A stretch of 64,000 nucleotides of DNA from Lachnospiraceae bacterium Zagget2 (lineage in GTDB: Bacteria > Bacillota > Clostridia > Lachnospirales > Lachnospiraceae): NCBI GenBank assembly GCA_001941045.1, contig MSHD01000023.1, positions 1 through 64,000 of the forward strand. Direction: 5' to 3'. Shown here in pieces: positions 11,328-21,628 of this stretch (the first letter of the stretch is position 1; each line of letters starts with the position of its first letter). The notes beneath the pieces are model-generated. The model was not told where the DNA came from. It saw only the letters and a program-made list of their open reading frames with translations, and ran no database searches. The position numbers and the translations under genes were made by a program.

Positions 11328-12089
11328 ATGATGAAACGACTCTATTCCTGGAATGTCAACGGGCTGCGCGCCTGCATGAACAAGGGCTTTATGGATTTCC
11401 TTGACAGGGAGCAGCCGGATGTGCTGTGCCTGCAGGAGACGAAGATGCAGCCGGAGCAGGCAGATTTCAGCTTTCCCGACTATGAGCTGTACTGGAACAG
11501 CGCAGTAAAGAAGGGCTATTCCGGCACGGCGGTGCTGACGAAGGAGAAGCCGCTCACCGTATCCTATGATCTCGGCATGGAGGGAAAGCATGACGATGAG
11601 GGACGCGCGATCACGCTGGAATATGAGGATTATTATCTCGTCTGTGTCTATGTGCCGAACGCGCAGGACGGCCTGCGCCGGATCGCCTACCGGATGGAGT
11701 GGGAGGACGATTTTCGCGCGTATCTTGGAACGCTGAAGGAGAAAAAGCCGGTCATCGTGACCGGAGATTTCAATGTGGCGAAGGAGGAGATTGACCTCAA
11801 AAACCCGAAGACAAACCGCGGCAATGCGGGCTTTTCCGACGAGGAGCGCGGCAAGATGCGCGAGCTTCTCGCATCCGGTTTTGTTGATTCTTTCCGTTAC
11901 CTTTACCCCGATAAGGCGGAGGCCTACAGCTGGTGGTCGTACCGGGCGAGAGCCCGCGAGCGGAACGCGGGATGGCGCATCGACTATTTTCTCGTCTCAG
12001 AGGGCTTTGAAGCGCACATTGAGGACAGCCGCATCCTGGCGGAGCAGCTGGGGAGCGATCACTGTCCGGTGGAACTGATCCTGAGATAA
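11328..12089 (+). CDS. xth: Exodeoxyribonuclease III
   Basis: [30 protein letters not shown] and GSDHCPVEL motifs. Confidence 0.95.
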   Translation: MMKRLYSWNVNGLRACMNKGFMDFLDREQPDVLCLQETKMQPEQADFSFPDYELYWNSAVKKGYSGTAVLTKEKPLTVSYDLGMEGKHDDEGRAITLEYEDYYLVCVYVPNAQDGLRRIAYRMEWEDDFRAYLGTLKEKKPVIVTGDFNVAKEEIDLKNPKTNRGNAGFSDEERGKMRELLASGFVDSFRYLYPDKAEAYSWWSYRARARERNAGWRIDYFLVSEGFEAHIEDSRILAEQLGSDHCPVELILR

Positions 12090-12096
12090 ACAGGCA

Positions 12097-12125
12097 TGGA
12101 CAAACAGGCTTTTTTCGGTTAAAAT
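12097..12125 (+). promoter_or_regulatory. Promoter for the RNase P RNA
   Basis: TGGACA (12097-12102), 17 nt, TAAAAT (12120-12125); expected TSS about 12132, at the predicted RNA 5' end. Confidence 0.75.
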
Positions 12126-12132
12126 GGACGGT

Positions 12133-12475
12133 GCAGCAAGTAGGACAGGCAATCGCGGTCCGCGTAAGCGGAGTGAGGAAAGTCCGGGCTTCACAGGGCA
12201 GGATGCCGGATAACGTCCGGTGGAGGTGACTCCAAGGCCAGTGCAACAGAGATATACCGCCGGCCTCACGGCCGGTAAGGGTGGAAAGGCAGTGTAAGAG
12301 ACTACCGCCCGCCTGGTAACAGGCGGGGCACATGTAAACCCCATCCGAAGCAAGACCAAGCAGAAGCATATGGCGGCCCGTCAGCTTCAGGTAGGTCGCT
12401 TGAGCGCGCCGGCGACGGCGCGCCTGGATAGATGATTGTCCACGACAGAACCCGGCTTATCGTCCTGCTTGCTGT
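12133..12475 (+). ncRNA. rnpB: RNase P RNA, type A-like
   Basis: GAGGAAAGTCCGGGCT and ACAGAACCCGGCTTAT conserved blocks; terminal P1 pairing GCAAGTAGGAC (12136-12146) with GTCCTGCTTGC (12462-12472). Confidence 0.96.
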
Positions 12476-12497
12476 TTTCAAAGAAAGGAATTTTGCC

Positions 12498-13433
12498 ATG
12501 AGTAATAAAAAGAAAGTTGTCGTCGCCCTCGGGCATAAAGCGCTTGGCACCACGCTGCCGGAGCAGAAGATCGCTACAAAGACCGCCGCGAAAGCGATTG
12601 CGGATCTGGTCGAGGCGGGCTGTCAGGTCGTCATTTCCCACAGCAATGCACCGCAGGTGGGCATGATCCATACCGCTATGAATGAGTTCGGAAAGCAGCA
12701 TCCGGACTATACCTTTGCCCCGATGTCGGTCTGCTCGGCCATGAGCCAGGGTTACATTGGCTATGACCTGCAGAACGCGATCCGCGAGGAGCTTCTGAAC
12801 CGCGGGATCGGCCGTCCGGTCTCCACGATTCTGACGCAGGTCGTCGTGAATCCCTATGACGATTCTTTCTATAAGCCGGTCAAGGTTGTGGGCCGTGTCA
12901 TGACCCGCGAGGAGGCGGATGCCGAGGAGGAGAAGGGAAACTATGTGACGAAGGTGGACGGCGGTTACCGCAGAATTGTCTCTGCGCCGAAGCCGGAGGA
13001 TATCGTCGAGATCGAGTCGATCCGCGTTCTCTCAGACGCGGGCCATGTCGTCATCGCCTGCGGAGGCGGCGGGATTCCGGTGCTCCGGCAGTCCCATCAC
13101 CTGAAGGGTGCCAGCGCTGTCATCGAAAAGGATCTTGCGAGCGCGAAGCTCGCGGAGCTTCTGGACGCCGACATGCTGATGATCCTGACGAGTGAGAAGA
13201 AGCTGTATCTGAATTATGGAAAAGAGAACGCGGAGCCGCTTGACGAGATCAGCGTGGAAAAGGCGCGCGCCTACATTGCGGAGGGACAGTTCGACGAGAC
13301 GAGCGTGCTGCCGAAGGTCGTGGCTGCGGTTTCTTTCGTCTCTCTTAAGCCGGGCCGCGTGACGGTCATCGCTGATCTTGATGACGCGAAGGAAGCGCTG
13401 GAAGAACGGACGGGAACCATTATTCGATCGTGA
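12498..13433 (+). CDS. arcC: Carbamate kinase
   Basis: VVALGHKALG, VISHSNAPQVG and VIACGGGGIPV motifs; start after GAAAGGA. Confidence 0.95.
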   Translation: MSNKKKVVVALGHKALGTTLPEQKIATKTAAKAIADLVEAGCQVVISHSNAPQVGMIHTAMNEFGKQHPDYTFAPMSVCSAMSQGYIGYDLQNAIREELLNRGIGRPVSTILTQVVVNPYDDSFYKPVKVVGRVMTREEADAEEEKGNYVTKVDGGYRRIVSAPKPEDIVEIESIRVLSDAGHVVIACGGGGIPVLRQSHHLKGASAVIEKDLASAKLAELLDADMLMILTSEKKLYLNYGKENAEPLDEISVEKARAYIAEGQFDETSVLPKVVAAVSFVSLKPGRVTVIADLDDAKEALEERTGTIIRS

Positions 13434-13459
13434 TACTGAAGTCAGGGGAGGCAGCGGCT

Positions 13460-14929
13460 ATGAAAGAGATTTCCGCACTGTTTACGGAGTTGGATTACAG
13501 ACTGATCAGAGGGGCGCTGGAGGGTGAGGCCGGCGCACTTGTCTATGATACGCGAAAAGTCACGAAGAATTGTCTGTTTGTCTGTATCAAAGGCCTGGTT
13601 TATGACAGCCATGAACACATAACGGAGATTGCGGACGCGGGCGCGCGCTATATTGTGGTGGAACGTCCGGTGGAAGCGCCGGATGGCGTGACGCTCATCG
13701 AAGTGAAGGATACGCGCTATGCTCTGGCGATCCTGTCGGCGGCCTGGTTTGACTGGCCGGCGCGCCGGATGAAGGTGATCGGCGTCACCGGTACGAAAGG
13801 GAAGACGACGACGACCTTTATGATAAAAGGAATTCTGGAGCATGCGGGCTACCGGGTAGGTCTCATCGGCACGATCGAGGCGATCATCGGTGATGAGCAT
13901 ATCCCGGCGGACAACACGACGCCGGAGTCTTACCTGATTCAGGAATATTTCGCGCGCATGGTCGATGCCGGCTGTGAGATCTGCGTGATGGAGGTATCCT
14001 CGCAGGGGCTGATGATGCACCGGACGGCGGGGATTCCGTTTGAGATCGGGATCTTTACAAACCTCGTGCCGGATCACATCGGACCGAATGAGCACGCGAG
14101 TTTTGAAGAATACGCGGCCTGCAAGGGCCTGCTGTTCCGGCAGTGCCGGCATGGCATTGCCAATATTGACGATGAGAATTTTGACCTGGTGCTGAACGGC
14201 CATACCTGTGATCTGGAGACGATCGGTTTCTCGGAGCAGGCGGATTACCGGGCCTCGGATATGGAGCTGCTGGGCGGCGAGGGCTACCTGGGCGTGAAAT
14301 ATCATATTTCCGGGAAGCTCGACATGGACGTGGAGATCGATGTGCCGGGTCGTTTCAGCGTCTATAATTCCCTGGTTTCGATTGCAGTGTGCGAACATTT
14401 CCGGGTATCCCAAAGCGATCTTAAGGAGGCGCTGCGCGTCGTGAAGACAAAGGGGCGCATCGAGATGATTCCGATGCCCGGCGACTTTACCCTGATGATT
14501 GACTACGCGCACAACGCGATGGCCCTTGAGAGCCTTCTGAATACGCTGCGGGAATATCATCCGAAGCGGCTGGTCTCGGTGTTCGGCTGCGGCGGGAATC
14601 GTTCGAAGCTGCGCCGTTATGAGATGGGCGAAGTGTCGGGGCGCCTGGCTGATCTGACGATCATCACATCGGACAATCCGCGGTATGAGGAGCCGCAGGC
14701 CATCATTGACGATATCAAGATCGGCATGGCGAAGACAGATGGGGAGTTTGTGGAGATCTGCGACCGCAAGGAAGCGATCCGCTATGCCATCGGGAATGCC
14801 AGGAAGGGCGACGTGATTGTGCTGGCAGGAAAAGGACACGAGGATTATCAGGAGATTAAGGGAGTAAAATACCCGATGGATGAGCGCGTGCTGATCCAGG
14901 AGGTTTTGCAGGAACTGGCGGAGAAATAG
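13460..14929 (+). CDS. murE: UDP-N-acetylmuramyl-tripeptide synthetase
   Basis: Mur ligase P-loop GVTGTKGKTTTTFMI, EVSSQGL and SDNPRYEEP motifs. Confidence 0.94.
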   Translation: MKEISALFTELDYRLIRGALEGEAGALVYDTRKVTKNCLFVCIKGLVYDSHEHITEIADAGARYIVVERPVEAPDGVTLIEVKDTRYALAILSAAWFDWPARRMKVIGVTGTKGKTTTTFMIKGILEHAGYRVGLIGTIEAIIGDEHIPADNTTPESYLIQEYFARMVDAGCEICVMEVSSQGLMMHRTAGIPFEIGIFTNLVPDHIGPNEHASFEEYAACKGLLFRQCRHGIANIDDENFDLVLNGHTCDLETIGFSEQADYRASDMELLGGEGYLGVKYHISGKLDMDVEIDVPGRFSVYNSLVSIAVCEHFRVSQSDLKEALRVVKTKGRIEMIPMPGDFTLMIDYAHNAMALESLLNTLREYHPKRLVSVFGCGGNRSKLRRYEMGEVSGRLADLTIITSDNPRYEEPQAIIDDIKIGMAKTDGEFVEICDRKEAIRYAIGNARKGDVIVLAGKGHEDYQEIKGVKYPMDERVLIQEVLQELAEK

Positions 14930-17161
14930 ATGGAATATGTCGATGTCATTGTAGACATTTCGCATGAGAAGCTGGATCATAAGTTTCAGTACCGCGTGCC
15001 GGAGACACTCAGAGGAAAGATCCGCATCGGTATGCAGGTGAGATTTCCCTTTGGCAGGGGGAATCGTCCGACGAAAGGCTATGTGACCGGTTTCACGGAC
15101 GAACCGGACTATCCGCCGGAGAAGATCAAGGAGCTCACCGGGATTGTCGAAGGATCCGTATGCGCAGAATCGCAGCTGATCGGACTGGCAGCCTGGATGC
15201 GCGAGCAGTATGGCTCGACGATGAATCAGGCTTTGAAGACGGTGCTTCCGGTGAAGCAGGAGGTCGCGCGGCAGCGCGACGTTACGCTGCGGCTTGCCGT
15301 TCCGCGTGCGCAGGCGGCGACATTCCTCGAGGAGGAACTGCACAAAAACCACCACGCCAGGGCGAGGCTCCTGGCGGCGCTTCTCGATGCGGACGGCGCG
15401 ATCTCCAGGAGGGAAGCGGCAGAGCGCTGCCGTGTCACTGCCCCGGTGGTCCGTGGACTCGAGCGGGACGGAATCCTGTACAGTGAGACAGAGACAAAAT
15501 ACAGAAATCCTTTTGAAGGACATTTTCAGGAGACGGCAGAGAGGCCGGAACTGACCGCGCAGCAGCGCGCGGCAGTCGACGGGATCTGGACGGACTACGA
15601 GCGGGGAGAGTATCGGACGTATCTGCTGCAGGGAGTCACCGGCAGCGGGAAGACCGAGGTCTATATGGAGCTCATCGGGCGTGTGATCCGCCGGGGAAGA
15701 CAGGCGATTGTACTGATTCCGGAGATTGCGCTGACCTATCAGACGGTGCGCCGCTTTTATGAGCGTTTTGGCGACCGGGTGTCGGTGCTGCACTCACGTC
15801 TTTCCGATGGCGAGCGTTATGACCAGTTTGTGCGGGCGAAGGAAGGCCTGCTTGACGTGATGATCGGGCCGCGCTCCGCATTGTTTACCCCTTTTCCCGA
15901 CCTGGGAATCATCATCATCGATGAGGAACATGAGGGAGCCTACAAGAGCGAGACGGTACCGCGTTATGATGCGCGGGAGGCAGCGATCTATCGTGCTTCT
16001 TCCTGCGGAGCATCGGTGGTGCTCGGCAGCGCGACGCCATCGCTTGAATCGAGCTACCGCGCGCGGGAGGGGATTTATGGCTGGTACCGGCTGGACAGCC
16101 GGATCGGAGCAGCTGTGCTGCCTGCGGTCCACATTGTCGATCTGAGAAAAGAACTGAAGGAGGGCAACCGCAGCATTTTCAGCAGGCGGCTTACAGATGC
16201 CCTCGGTGAACGCCTCCGCCGGGGAGAGCAGACGATGCTCTTTCTGAACCGCAGAGGCTTTTCGGGCTTTGTATCCTGCCGTTCCTGCGGCGAGGCGCTG
16301 CGCTGCCCGCATTGCGATGTATCGCTGTCGCTTCACATAGACGGCTATCTCAAATGTCATTATTGCGGCTATGAGATGCGCATGCCGAAGACGTGTCCGT
16401 CCTGCGGATCGCCCTATATTTCGGGTTTCCGCGCCGGAACGCAGCAGATCGAGCGGGAGGTGAAACGCCTGTTTCCTTCGGCGCGCGTGCTGCGTATGGA
16501 TTATGACACGACGCGCTCAAAAGAGAGCTATGAGAAGATTCTCTCAGCCTTCGGCCGCGGCGAGGCCGATGTACTCGTCGGGACGCAGATGATTGTGAAG
16601 GGACATGATTTTCCGAATGTGACGCTGGTCGGCGTCGTGGCGGCGGATATTTCCCTGCATGCACCGGATTATCGCGCGGCGGAGCGGACCTTTGCGCTGC
16701 TGACACAGGCGGTCGGACGTGCCGGGCGGGCCGAAAAACCGGGGGAAGCGCTGATCCAGACCTATCGCCCGGAGCATTACAGTATTCGTGCCGCAGCGAA
16801 GCAGGATTACGACGCCTTTTATGTGCAGGAGCTCTCCTATCGCCGTCTGATGGGCTATCCGCCGATACAGGAAATGCTGGGGATTTATCTCTCCTCCACA
16901 GAGCAGGAATTCTTAAAACAGAGCTCGGAGAAGCTGGGGACGTATATCCGCGCGCTGGATGCATCACTGCAGGTGATTGGTCCGGCCATCGCGACGCTTG
17001 CGAAGAAGAACGATATCTACCGTATGGTGATTTATATAAAACATGAGAGAAAAGAGAGGCTGCTGGAGGTCAAACGACAGCTGGAAAGCAGGATAGAGAA
17101 AGAAGCGTTTGCAGACAGGGTGCGTGTGCAGTTTGATTACAACCCGCAGCAGTCGTATTAG
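14930..17161 (+). CDS. priA: Primosomal protein N' (replication restart helicase)
   Basis: GVTGSGKTEVYM, IIDEEHEGAYKSE, and zinc-binding CRSCGEALRCPHCDVSL. Confidence 0.97.
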   Translation: MEYVDVIVDISHEKLDHKFQYRVPETLRGKIRIGMQVRFPFGRGNRPTKGYVTGFTDEPDYPPEKIKELTGIVEGSVCAESQLIGLAAWMREQYGSTMNQALKTVLPVKQEVARQRDVTLRLAVPRAQAATFLEEELHKNHHARARLLAALLDADGAISRREAAERCRVTAPVVRGLERDGILYSETETKYRNPFEGHFQETAERPELTAQQRAAVDGIWTDYERGEYRTYLLQGVTGSGKTEVYMELIGRVIRRGRQAIVLIPEIALTYQTVRRFYERFGDRVSVLHSRLSDGERYDQFVRAKEGLLDVMIGPRSALFTPFPDLGIIIIDEEHEGAYKSETVPRYDAREAAIYRASSCGASVVLGSATPSLESSYRAREGIYGWYRLDSRIGAAVLPAVHIVDLRKELKEGNRSIFSRRLTDALGERLRRGEQTMLFLNRRGFSGFVSCRSCGEALRCPHCDVSLSLHIDGYLKCHYCGYEMRMPKTCPSCGSPYISGFRAGTQQIEREVKRLFPSARVLRMDYDTTRSKESYEKILSAFGRGEADVLVGTQMIVKGHDFPNVTLVGVVAADISLHAPDYRAAERTFALLTQAVGRAGRAEKPGEALIQTYRPEHYSIRAAAKQDYDAFYVQELSYRRLMGYPPIQEMLGIYLSSTEQEFLKQSSEKLGTYIRALDASLQVIGPAIATLAKKNDIYRMVIYIKHERKERLLEVKRQLESRIEKEAFADRVRVQFDYNPQQSY

Positions 17162-17176
17162 GGGCAGGAGGAAGAA

Positions 17177-17671
17177 ATGGCGACAAGAAATATCAGATAT
17201 GACGGCGATCCGATCTTAAGAAAGATCAGCAAGGCGGTCCCGGCGGTGACGCCCCGGATCCGGGTGCTGATTGAGGATATGCTGGAGACGATGTACGGAG
17301 CGAACGGTGTGGGGCTTGCCGCGCCGCAGGTCGGAATTTTAAAGCGGATTGTTGTGATCGATGTCGGGGAAGGGCCGATCGTCATGATCAATCCGAAGAT
17401 TACGCGGACAGAAGGAGAACAGACCGGGGATGAAGGGTGTTTAAGCCTTCCCGGGAAGGCCGGCACTGTGACACGCCCGAATGAGGTGACGGTGCAGTTT
17501 ATGGGCGAGGACGGCGAGTACTACGAGCTTGAAGGAACGGAACTTCTGGCGCGCGCGATCTGTCATGAGTGCGATCATCTGGACGGTAAGATCTACAAGG
17601 ACTTTGTGGAGGGAGAGCTCCGCGACGTCACTGCCGAAGATGAGGAAGAAGAAGAGGAGGAGCAGGCTTAG
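17177..17671 (+). CDS. def: Peptide deformylase
   Basis: GVGLAAPQVG, EGCLSLPG and HECDHLDGKIY motifs. Confidence 0.97.
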   Translation: MATRNIRYDGDPILRKISKAVPAVTPRIRVLIEDMLETMYGANGVGLAAPQVGILKRIVVIDVGEGPIVMINPKITRTEGEQTGDEGCLSLPGKAGTVTRPNEVTVQFMGEDGEYYELEGTELLARAICHECDHLDGKIYKDFVEGELRDVTAEDEEEEEEEQA

Positions 17672-17672
17672 C

Positions 17673-18614
17673 ATGCGGGTTATCTTTATGGGAACGCCGG
17701 ACTTCGCAGTCGGTACGCTGGAAGCGCTGGCAGAATCAGAGCATGAGCTTGTGCTCGTGGTGAGTCAGCCGGATCGGCCGAAGGGGCGTGGACACAGTCT
17801 GCAGCCGACGCCGGTGAAAGCGGCGGCGGAGCGCCTTGGCATCCCGGTCATTCAGCCGCTGAAAATACGCGAGGCGGTGGGGACGCTTAAGCAGACGGAA
17901 GCCGACGTGATCGTGGTAGCTGCCTTCGGCCAGATTATTCCGAAGGAAATTCTGGGGATGAAGAAATATGGCTGTATCAACGTGCACGCTTCGCTGCTGC
18001 CGAAATACCGCGGAGCCGCGCCGATCCAGTGGGCCGTGATCGACGGAGAGAAGGAATCCGGCGTCACGATTATGCAGATGGACGAGGGTCTTGATACCGG
18101 GGATATGCTTGCGAAGGTTGTCGTGCCCCTGGATGAGGACGAGACGGGCGGAAGCCTTTTTGACAAGCTGAGCGCAGCCGGGGCAAAGCTCTGTGCCGGG
18201 ACGCTGGATCAGCTTGCGCGGGGGGAGATCGTGCCGGAGAAACAGGGGGAATCCCCCACCGCCTATGCGTCAATGCTGAAAAAGAGCATGGGAAATATCG
18301 ACTGGACGAAGGATGCCGTGAGCATCGAACGGCTCGTGCGGGGCCTGAATCCATGGCCGAGCGCCTATACGCGGCTCTTCGGGAAGACGTTGAAGATATG
18401 GAAATGCCATGTGCTGCCCGAAGGTGCGCCGAAGGGCGCCTGCGGCGAGGTCATGGAGGTGAGGAAAGACATGATTCTGGTGCAGACAGGAGAAGGGATT
18501 CTTTCGATCACCGAGCTGCAGCTTGAGGGCAGAGCCAGGATGGAGGCTTCCTCTTTCCTGCGCGGATGCAAGATCGTGCCGGGGGTGATACTCCCGGCGG
18601 AAAAGGAGGCCTGA
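17673..18614 (+). CDS. fmt: Methionyl-tRNA formyltransferase
   Basis: MRVIFMGTPDFAV, HASLLPKYRGAAPIQWA and GLNPWPSAY motifs. Confidence 0.97.
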   Translation: MRVIFMGTPDFAVGTLEALAESEHELVLVVSQPDRPKGRGHSLQPTPVKAAAERLGIPVIQPLKIREAVGTLKQTEADVIVVAAFGQIIPKEILGMKKYGCINVHASLLPKYRGAAPIQWAVIDGEKESGVTIMQMDEGLDTGDMLAKVVVPLDEDETGGSLFDKLSAAGAKLCAGTLDQLARGEIVPEKQGESPTAYASMLKKSMGNIDWTKDAVSIERLVRGLNPWPSAYTRLFGKTLKIWKCHVLPEGAPKGACGEVMEVRKDMILVQTGEGILSITELQLEGRARMEASSFLRGCKIVPGVILPAEKEA

Positions 18615-18615
18615 C

Positions 18616-19308
18616 ATGCTGTTTTATGATCCCACGTATATCCTGGTACTGATCGGAGCGATTCTGTCCATGTGTGCGTCCGCCAGGGTGAATTCCACCT
18701 ACCGGAGATATTCGCAGGTGCGCAGCCACTCCGGACTTACGGGGGCAGAGGCCGCGCAGCGCATCCTGCGGGGAGCAGGTATCTATGATGTGCAGATAGA
18801 GTATATTCATGGAAATCTGACAGATCATTACGACCCGCGGGAGAAGGTGCTGCGCCTGTCCGACGGCGTCTACGGGTCGACTTCCGTAGCGGCGATCGGC
18901 ATTGCCGCGCATGAGTGCGGCCATGCGATTCAGGACGATCGTTCTTATGTGCCTCTGCGGATTCGCAATACCTTTGTACCGGTTGCAAATTTCGGAACAA
19001 AAGCGGCGCTTCCGATTATTCTGGTCGGAATTATATTTGGAAGTTCTTACCTGCTGATTGAGATTGGCCTGCTCTGCTTTTTCTTTGGAGTGGTCTTTCA
19101 GCTCATCACGCTGCCGGTGGAGTTCAACGCCTCGAAGCGCGCGGTGCGAATCCTCGGTGAAACAGGCATTCTCTCGGAAGAGGAACTGACCGGTACGAAA
19201 AAGGTGCTGTCTGCGGCGGCGATGACCTACGTGGCGGCAGCCGCGGCGTCGATTCTGTCGATGTTCCGCCTGCTGATTCTCTTCGGCGGCGGCAGAAAGC
19301 GCAGGTGA
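18616..19308 (+). CDS. YugP-like zinc metallopeptidase
   Basis: IAAHECGHAIQD HExxH-like site with membrane segments; between fmt and rsmB. Confidence 0.88.
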   Translation: MLFYDPTYILVLIGAILSMCASARVNSTYRRYSQVRSHSGLTGAEAAQRILRGAGIYDVQIEYIHGNLTDHYDPREKVLRLSDGVYGSTSVAAIGIAAHECGHAIQDDRSYVPLRIRNTFVPVANFGTKAALPIILVGIIFGSSYLLIEIGLLCFFFGVVFQLITLPVEFNASKRAVRILGETGILSEEELTGTKKVLSAAAMTYVAAAAASILSMFRLLILFGGGRKRR

Positions 19309-19318
19309 GGAGCAGGAC

Positions 19319-20599
19319 GTGGCGGAACAGGAAAATGTAAGACTGCTCGCGCTCGAGTATCTGCTCGAGGTGACGGAGCGGGGCGCGATGGCTCATACGG
19401 CCCTGCGCGGGATGCTGGAGCGTTATCAGTATCTGGAAAAACGGCAGCGCGCCTTTCTCACAAGGCTCTGCGAGGGGACACTTGAGCGTCTCATCGAACT
19501 TGACTGGATCATCGATCAGGTCGCGAAAGTACCGGTGAAAAAGCAGAAGCCGGTGATCCGCGGGATTCTGCGGCTGTCGGTCTACCAGCTGAAATACATG
19601 GATCAGGTGCCGGACGCAGCGGTCTGTTCCGAGGCAGTCCGGCTTGCCCGGATAAAGGGATTTTCCGGGCTCACGGGTTTTGTCAACGGTGTCCTGCGTG
19701 GCATCGCGCGCCGGAGGCCGGAAGCGATGCCGGATGACCTTTCGGGTCGCTACTCTACGCCGCAGTGGATTGTGGAGCAGTGGACGCAGGAATACGGAGC
19801 GGAGCGGGCACTTCGGATGCTGGAAGATCAATACCGTAAGAAACCGACGACGATTCGCGTCAATCTATCAAAAATCACCAGGGAAAAGCTTAAAAGACGC
19901 CTGGAAGAGGATGGCGTGACGGTGTGCGAGGTCGAGGGCATGGCTCCGGCGCTTGCGATCTCGGGTTATGATTATCTGCGCGCCCTGCCGTCTTTTCGTG
20001 AGGGACTGTTCCAGGTGCAGGATGTCAGCTCGATGCAGGCGGCGCTTCTGGCCGCGCCGCATCCCGGAGATTACTGTATTGACCTGTGCGCTGCGCCGGG
20101 AGGAAAGAGCCTGCATCTTGCGGAGCTGCTCGGCGGCACCGGCATGGTGGAGGCGCGTGATCTGACAGAGGAAAAGGTGGAGCTGATACGGGAGAATATC
20201 CGGCGTGTACAGCCCGGAAATATACATACCGTGTGCCGGGATGCCACCCTGCCGGATGAAGCATCCTTCGGGAAAGCGGATATCGTGCTGGCCGATCTGC
20301 CCTGTTCCGGACTCGGGGTCCTGAATAAAAAACATGATTTAAAGTACCGGATGTCGCCTGCGCAGCAGCAGGATCTGGTACAGCTGCAAAGGAAGATTCT
20401 GGACGCTTCCTGGCAGTACGTAAAGCCGGGCGGGACACTGCTCTACAGCACCTGCACCGTACATTATGATGAGAATGAGGGCAATGTGGAATGGATTCTC
20501 GAACATTACCCTTTCGTTCTGGAAGAGCAGAAGAAGACATTGCCGGGGATTGATCCCTGGGATGGATTTTTCATCGCAAAGTTGAAGAGGAAGACCTGA
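19319..20599 (+). CDS. rsmB: 16S rRNA (cytosine(967)-C(5))-methyltransferase
   Basis: NusB-like N-terminus; CAAPGGKSLHLAEL, DLPCSGLG and YSTCTVHYDENE motifs; GTG start. Confidence 0.94.
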   Translation: MAEQENVRLLALEYLLEVTERGAMAHTALRGMLERYQYLEKRQRAFLTRLCEGTLERLIELDWIIDQVAKVPVKKQKPVIRGILRLSVYQLKYMDQVPDAAVCSEAVRLARIKGFSGLTGFVNGVLRGIARRRPEAMPDDLSGRYSTPQWIVEQWTQEYGAERALRMLEDQYRKKPTTIRVNLSKITREKLKRRLEEDGVTVCEVEGMAPALAISGYDYLRALPSFREGLFQVQDVSSMQAALLAAPHPGDYCIDLCAAPGGKSLHLAELLGGTGMVEARDLTEEKVELIRENIRRVQPGNIHTVCRDATLPDEASFGKADIVLADLPCSGLGVLNKKHDLKYRMSPAQQQDLVQLQRKILDASWQYVKPGGTLLYSTCTVHYDENEGNVEWILEHYPFVLEEQKKTLPGIDPWDGFFIAKLKRKT

Positions 20600-21627
20600 T
20601 GACGGACATCAAATCTCTTACGCTTGCCGAATTGCAGGCACAGATGGAGAAAATCGGAGAGAAAAAGTTCCGCGCGAGTCAGATCTACAGCTGGCTCCAT
20701 GAGAAGCTGGCGGGCAGTTTTGACGAGATGAGCAATCTGCCGAAGAGCCTGCGGGAGCGGCTGCGTGCGGAGTACGAACTGACCAGTCTGGAGCTTCTGG
20801 AAGTGCAGACTTCGAAGCTGGATGGGACCGCCAAGTTTCTGTTTCGTCTTTTCGACGGAAATGTGATCGAGAGCGTGCTGATGCGCTATCGCTATGGAAA
20901 TTCTGTCTGCGTCTCTTCTCAGGCCGGCTGTCGGATGGGCTGCCGCTTCTGTGCTTCGACGTTGAACGGCCTTGCACGGAACCTGCGTCCTTCCGAGATT
21001 CTCGACCAGGTCTATCAGATTCAGAAATGGTCGAAAGAGCGCGTTCACAGCGTTGTCGTCATGGGCAGCGGGGAGCCGCTTGACAATTACGAAGCTCTGC
21101 TGCGCTTTATTGAAATTCTGACTGCAGAGGGCGGGCTGCATATCAGTCAGCGAAATGTGACGGTGTCGACCTGCGGCATCGTGCCGATGATGCGCCGGCT
21201 GGCGGATGAGGAGCTCCAGATTACCCTGGCGCTGTCCCTTCATGCCCCGTCGCAGGAGAAGCGCCTCCAGCTGATGCCGATAGCAAAGCGCTATGCGCTT
21301 CCTGAGGTGCTGGACGCCTGCCGCTATTATTTTGAAAAAACGGGGAGGCGCGTTACCTTTGAATACAGCCTGGCCAGCGGCATGAACGATGCGCCGGAGG
21401 ATGCCCGGGCGCTCGCGTCGCTGCTGGACGGTATGAATTGTCATATCAATCTGATTCCGGTCAACCCGGTCGCGGAACGCGGACTTTTCGGACCGGAACG
21501 CGGAAAAGTCCTGAATTTCAAAGAAATTCTTGAAAAATCGGGGAAACATGTTACTATAAGAAGAGAAATGGGTCGGGATATCGATGGCGCGTGCGGCCAG
21601 CTTAGAAGGCGATATCTTGAGAAATGA
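20599..21627 (+). CDS. rlmN: 23S rRNA (adenine(2503)-C(2))-methyltransferase, radical SAM
   Basis: CRMGCRFCAST radical SAM motif, VVMGSGEPLDNY, LSLHAPSQEKR. Confidence 0.96.
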   Translation: MTDIKSLTLAELQAQMEKIGEKKFRASQIYSWLHEKLAGSFDEMSNLPKSLRERLRAEYELTSLELLEVQTSKLDGTAKFLFRLFDGNVIESVLMRYRYGNSVCVSSQAGCRMGCRFCASTLNGLARNLRPSEILDQVYQIQKWSKERVHSVVVMGSGEPLDNYEALLRFIEILTAEGGLHISQRNVTVSTCGIVPMMRRLADEELQITLALSLHAPSQEKRLQLMPIAKRYALPEVLDACRYYFEKTGRRVTFEYSLASGMNDAPEDARALASLLDGMNCHINLIPVNPVAERGLFGPERGKVLNFKEILEKSGKHVTIRREMGRDIDGACGQLRRRYLEK

Positions 21628-21628
21628 G

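Noticed and set aside
13442-15793. 783-aa minus-strand ORF
   Set aside because: Antisense to murE and priA, which have clear family motifs; the translation is low-complexity Arg/His/Leu-rich, as expected from codon-bias shadow ORFs.
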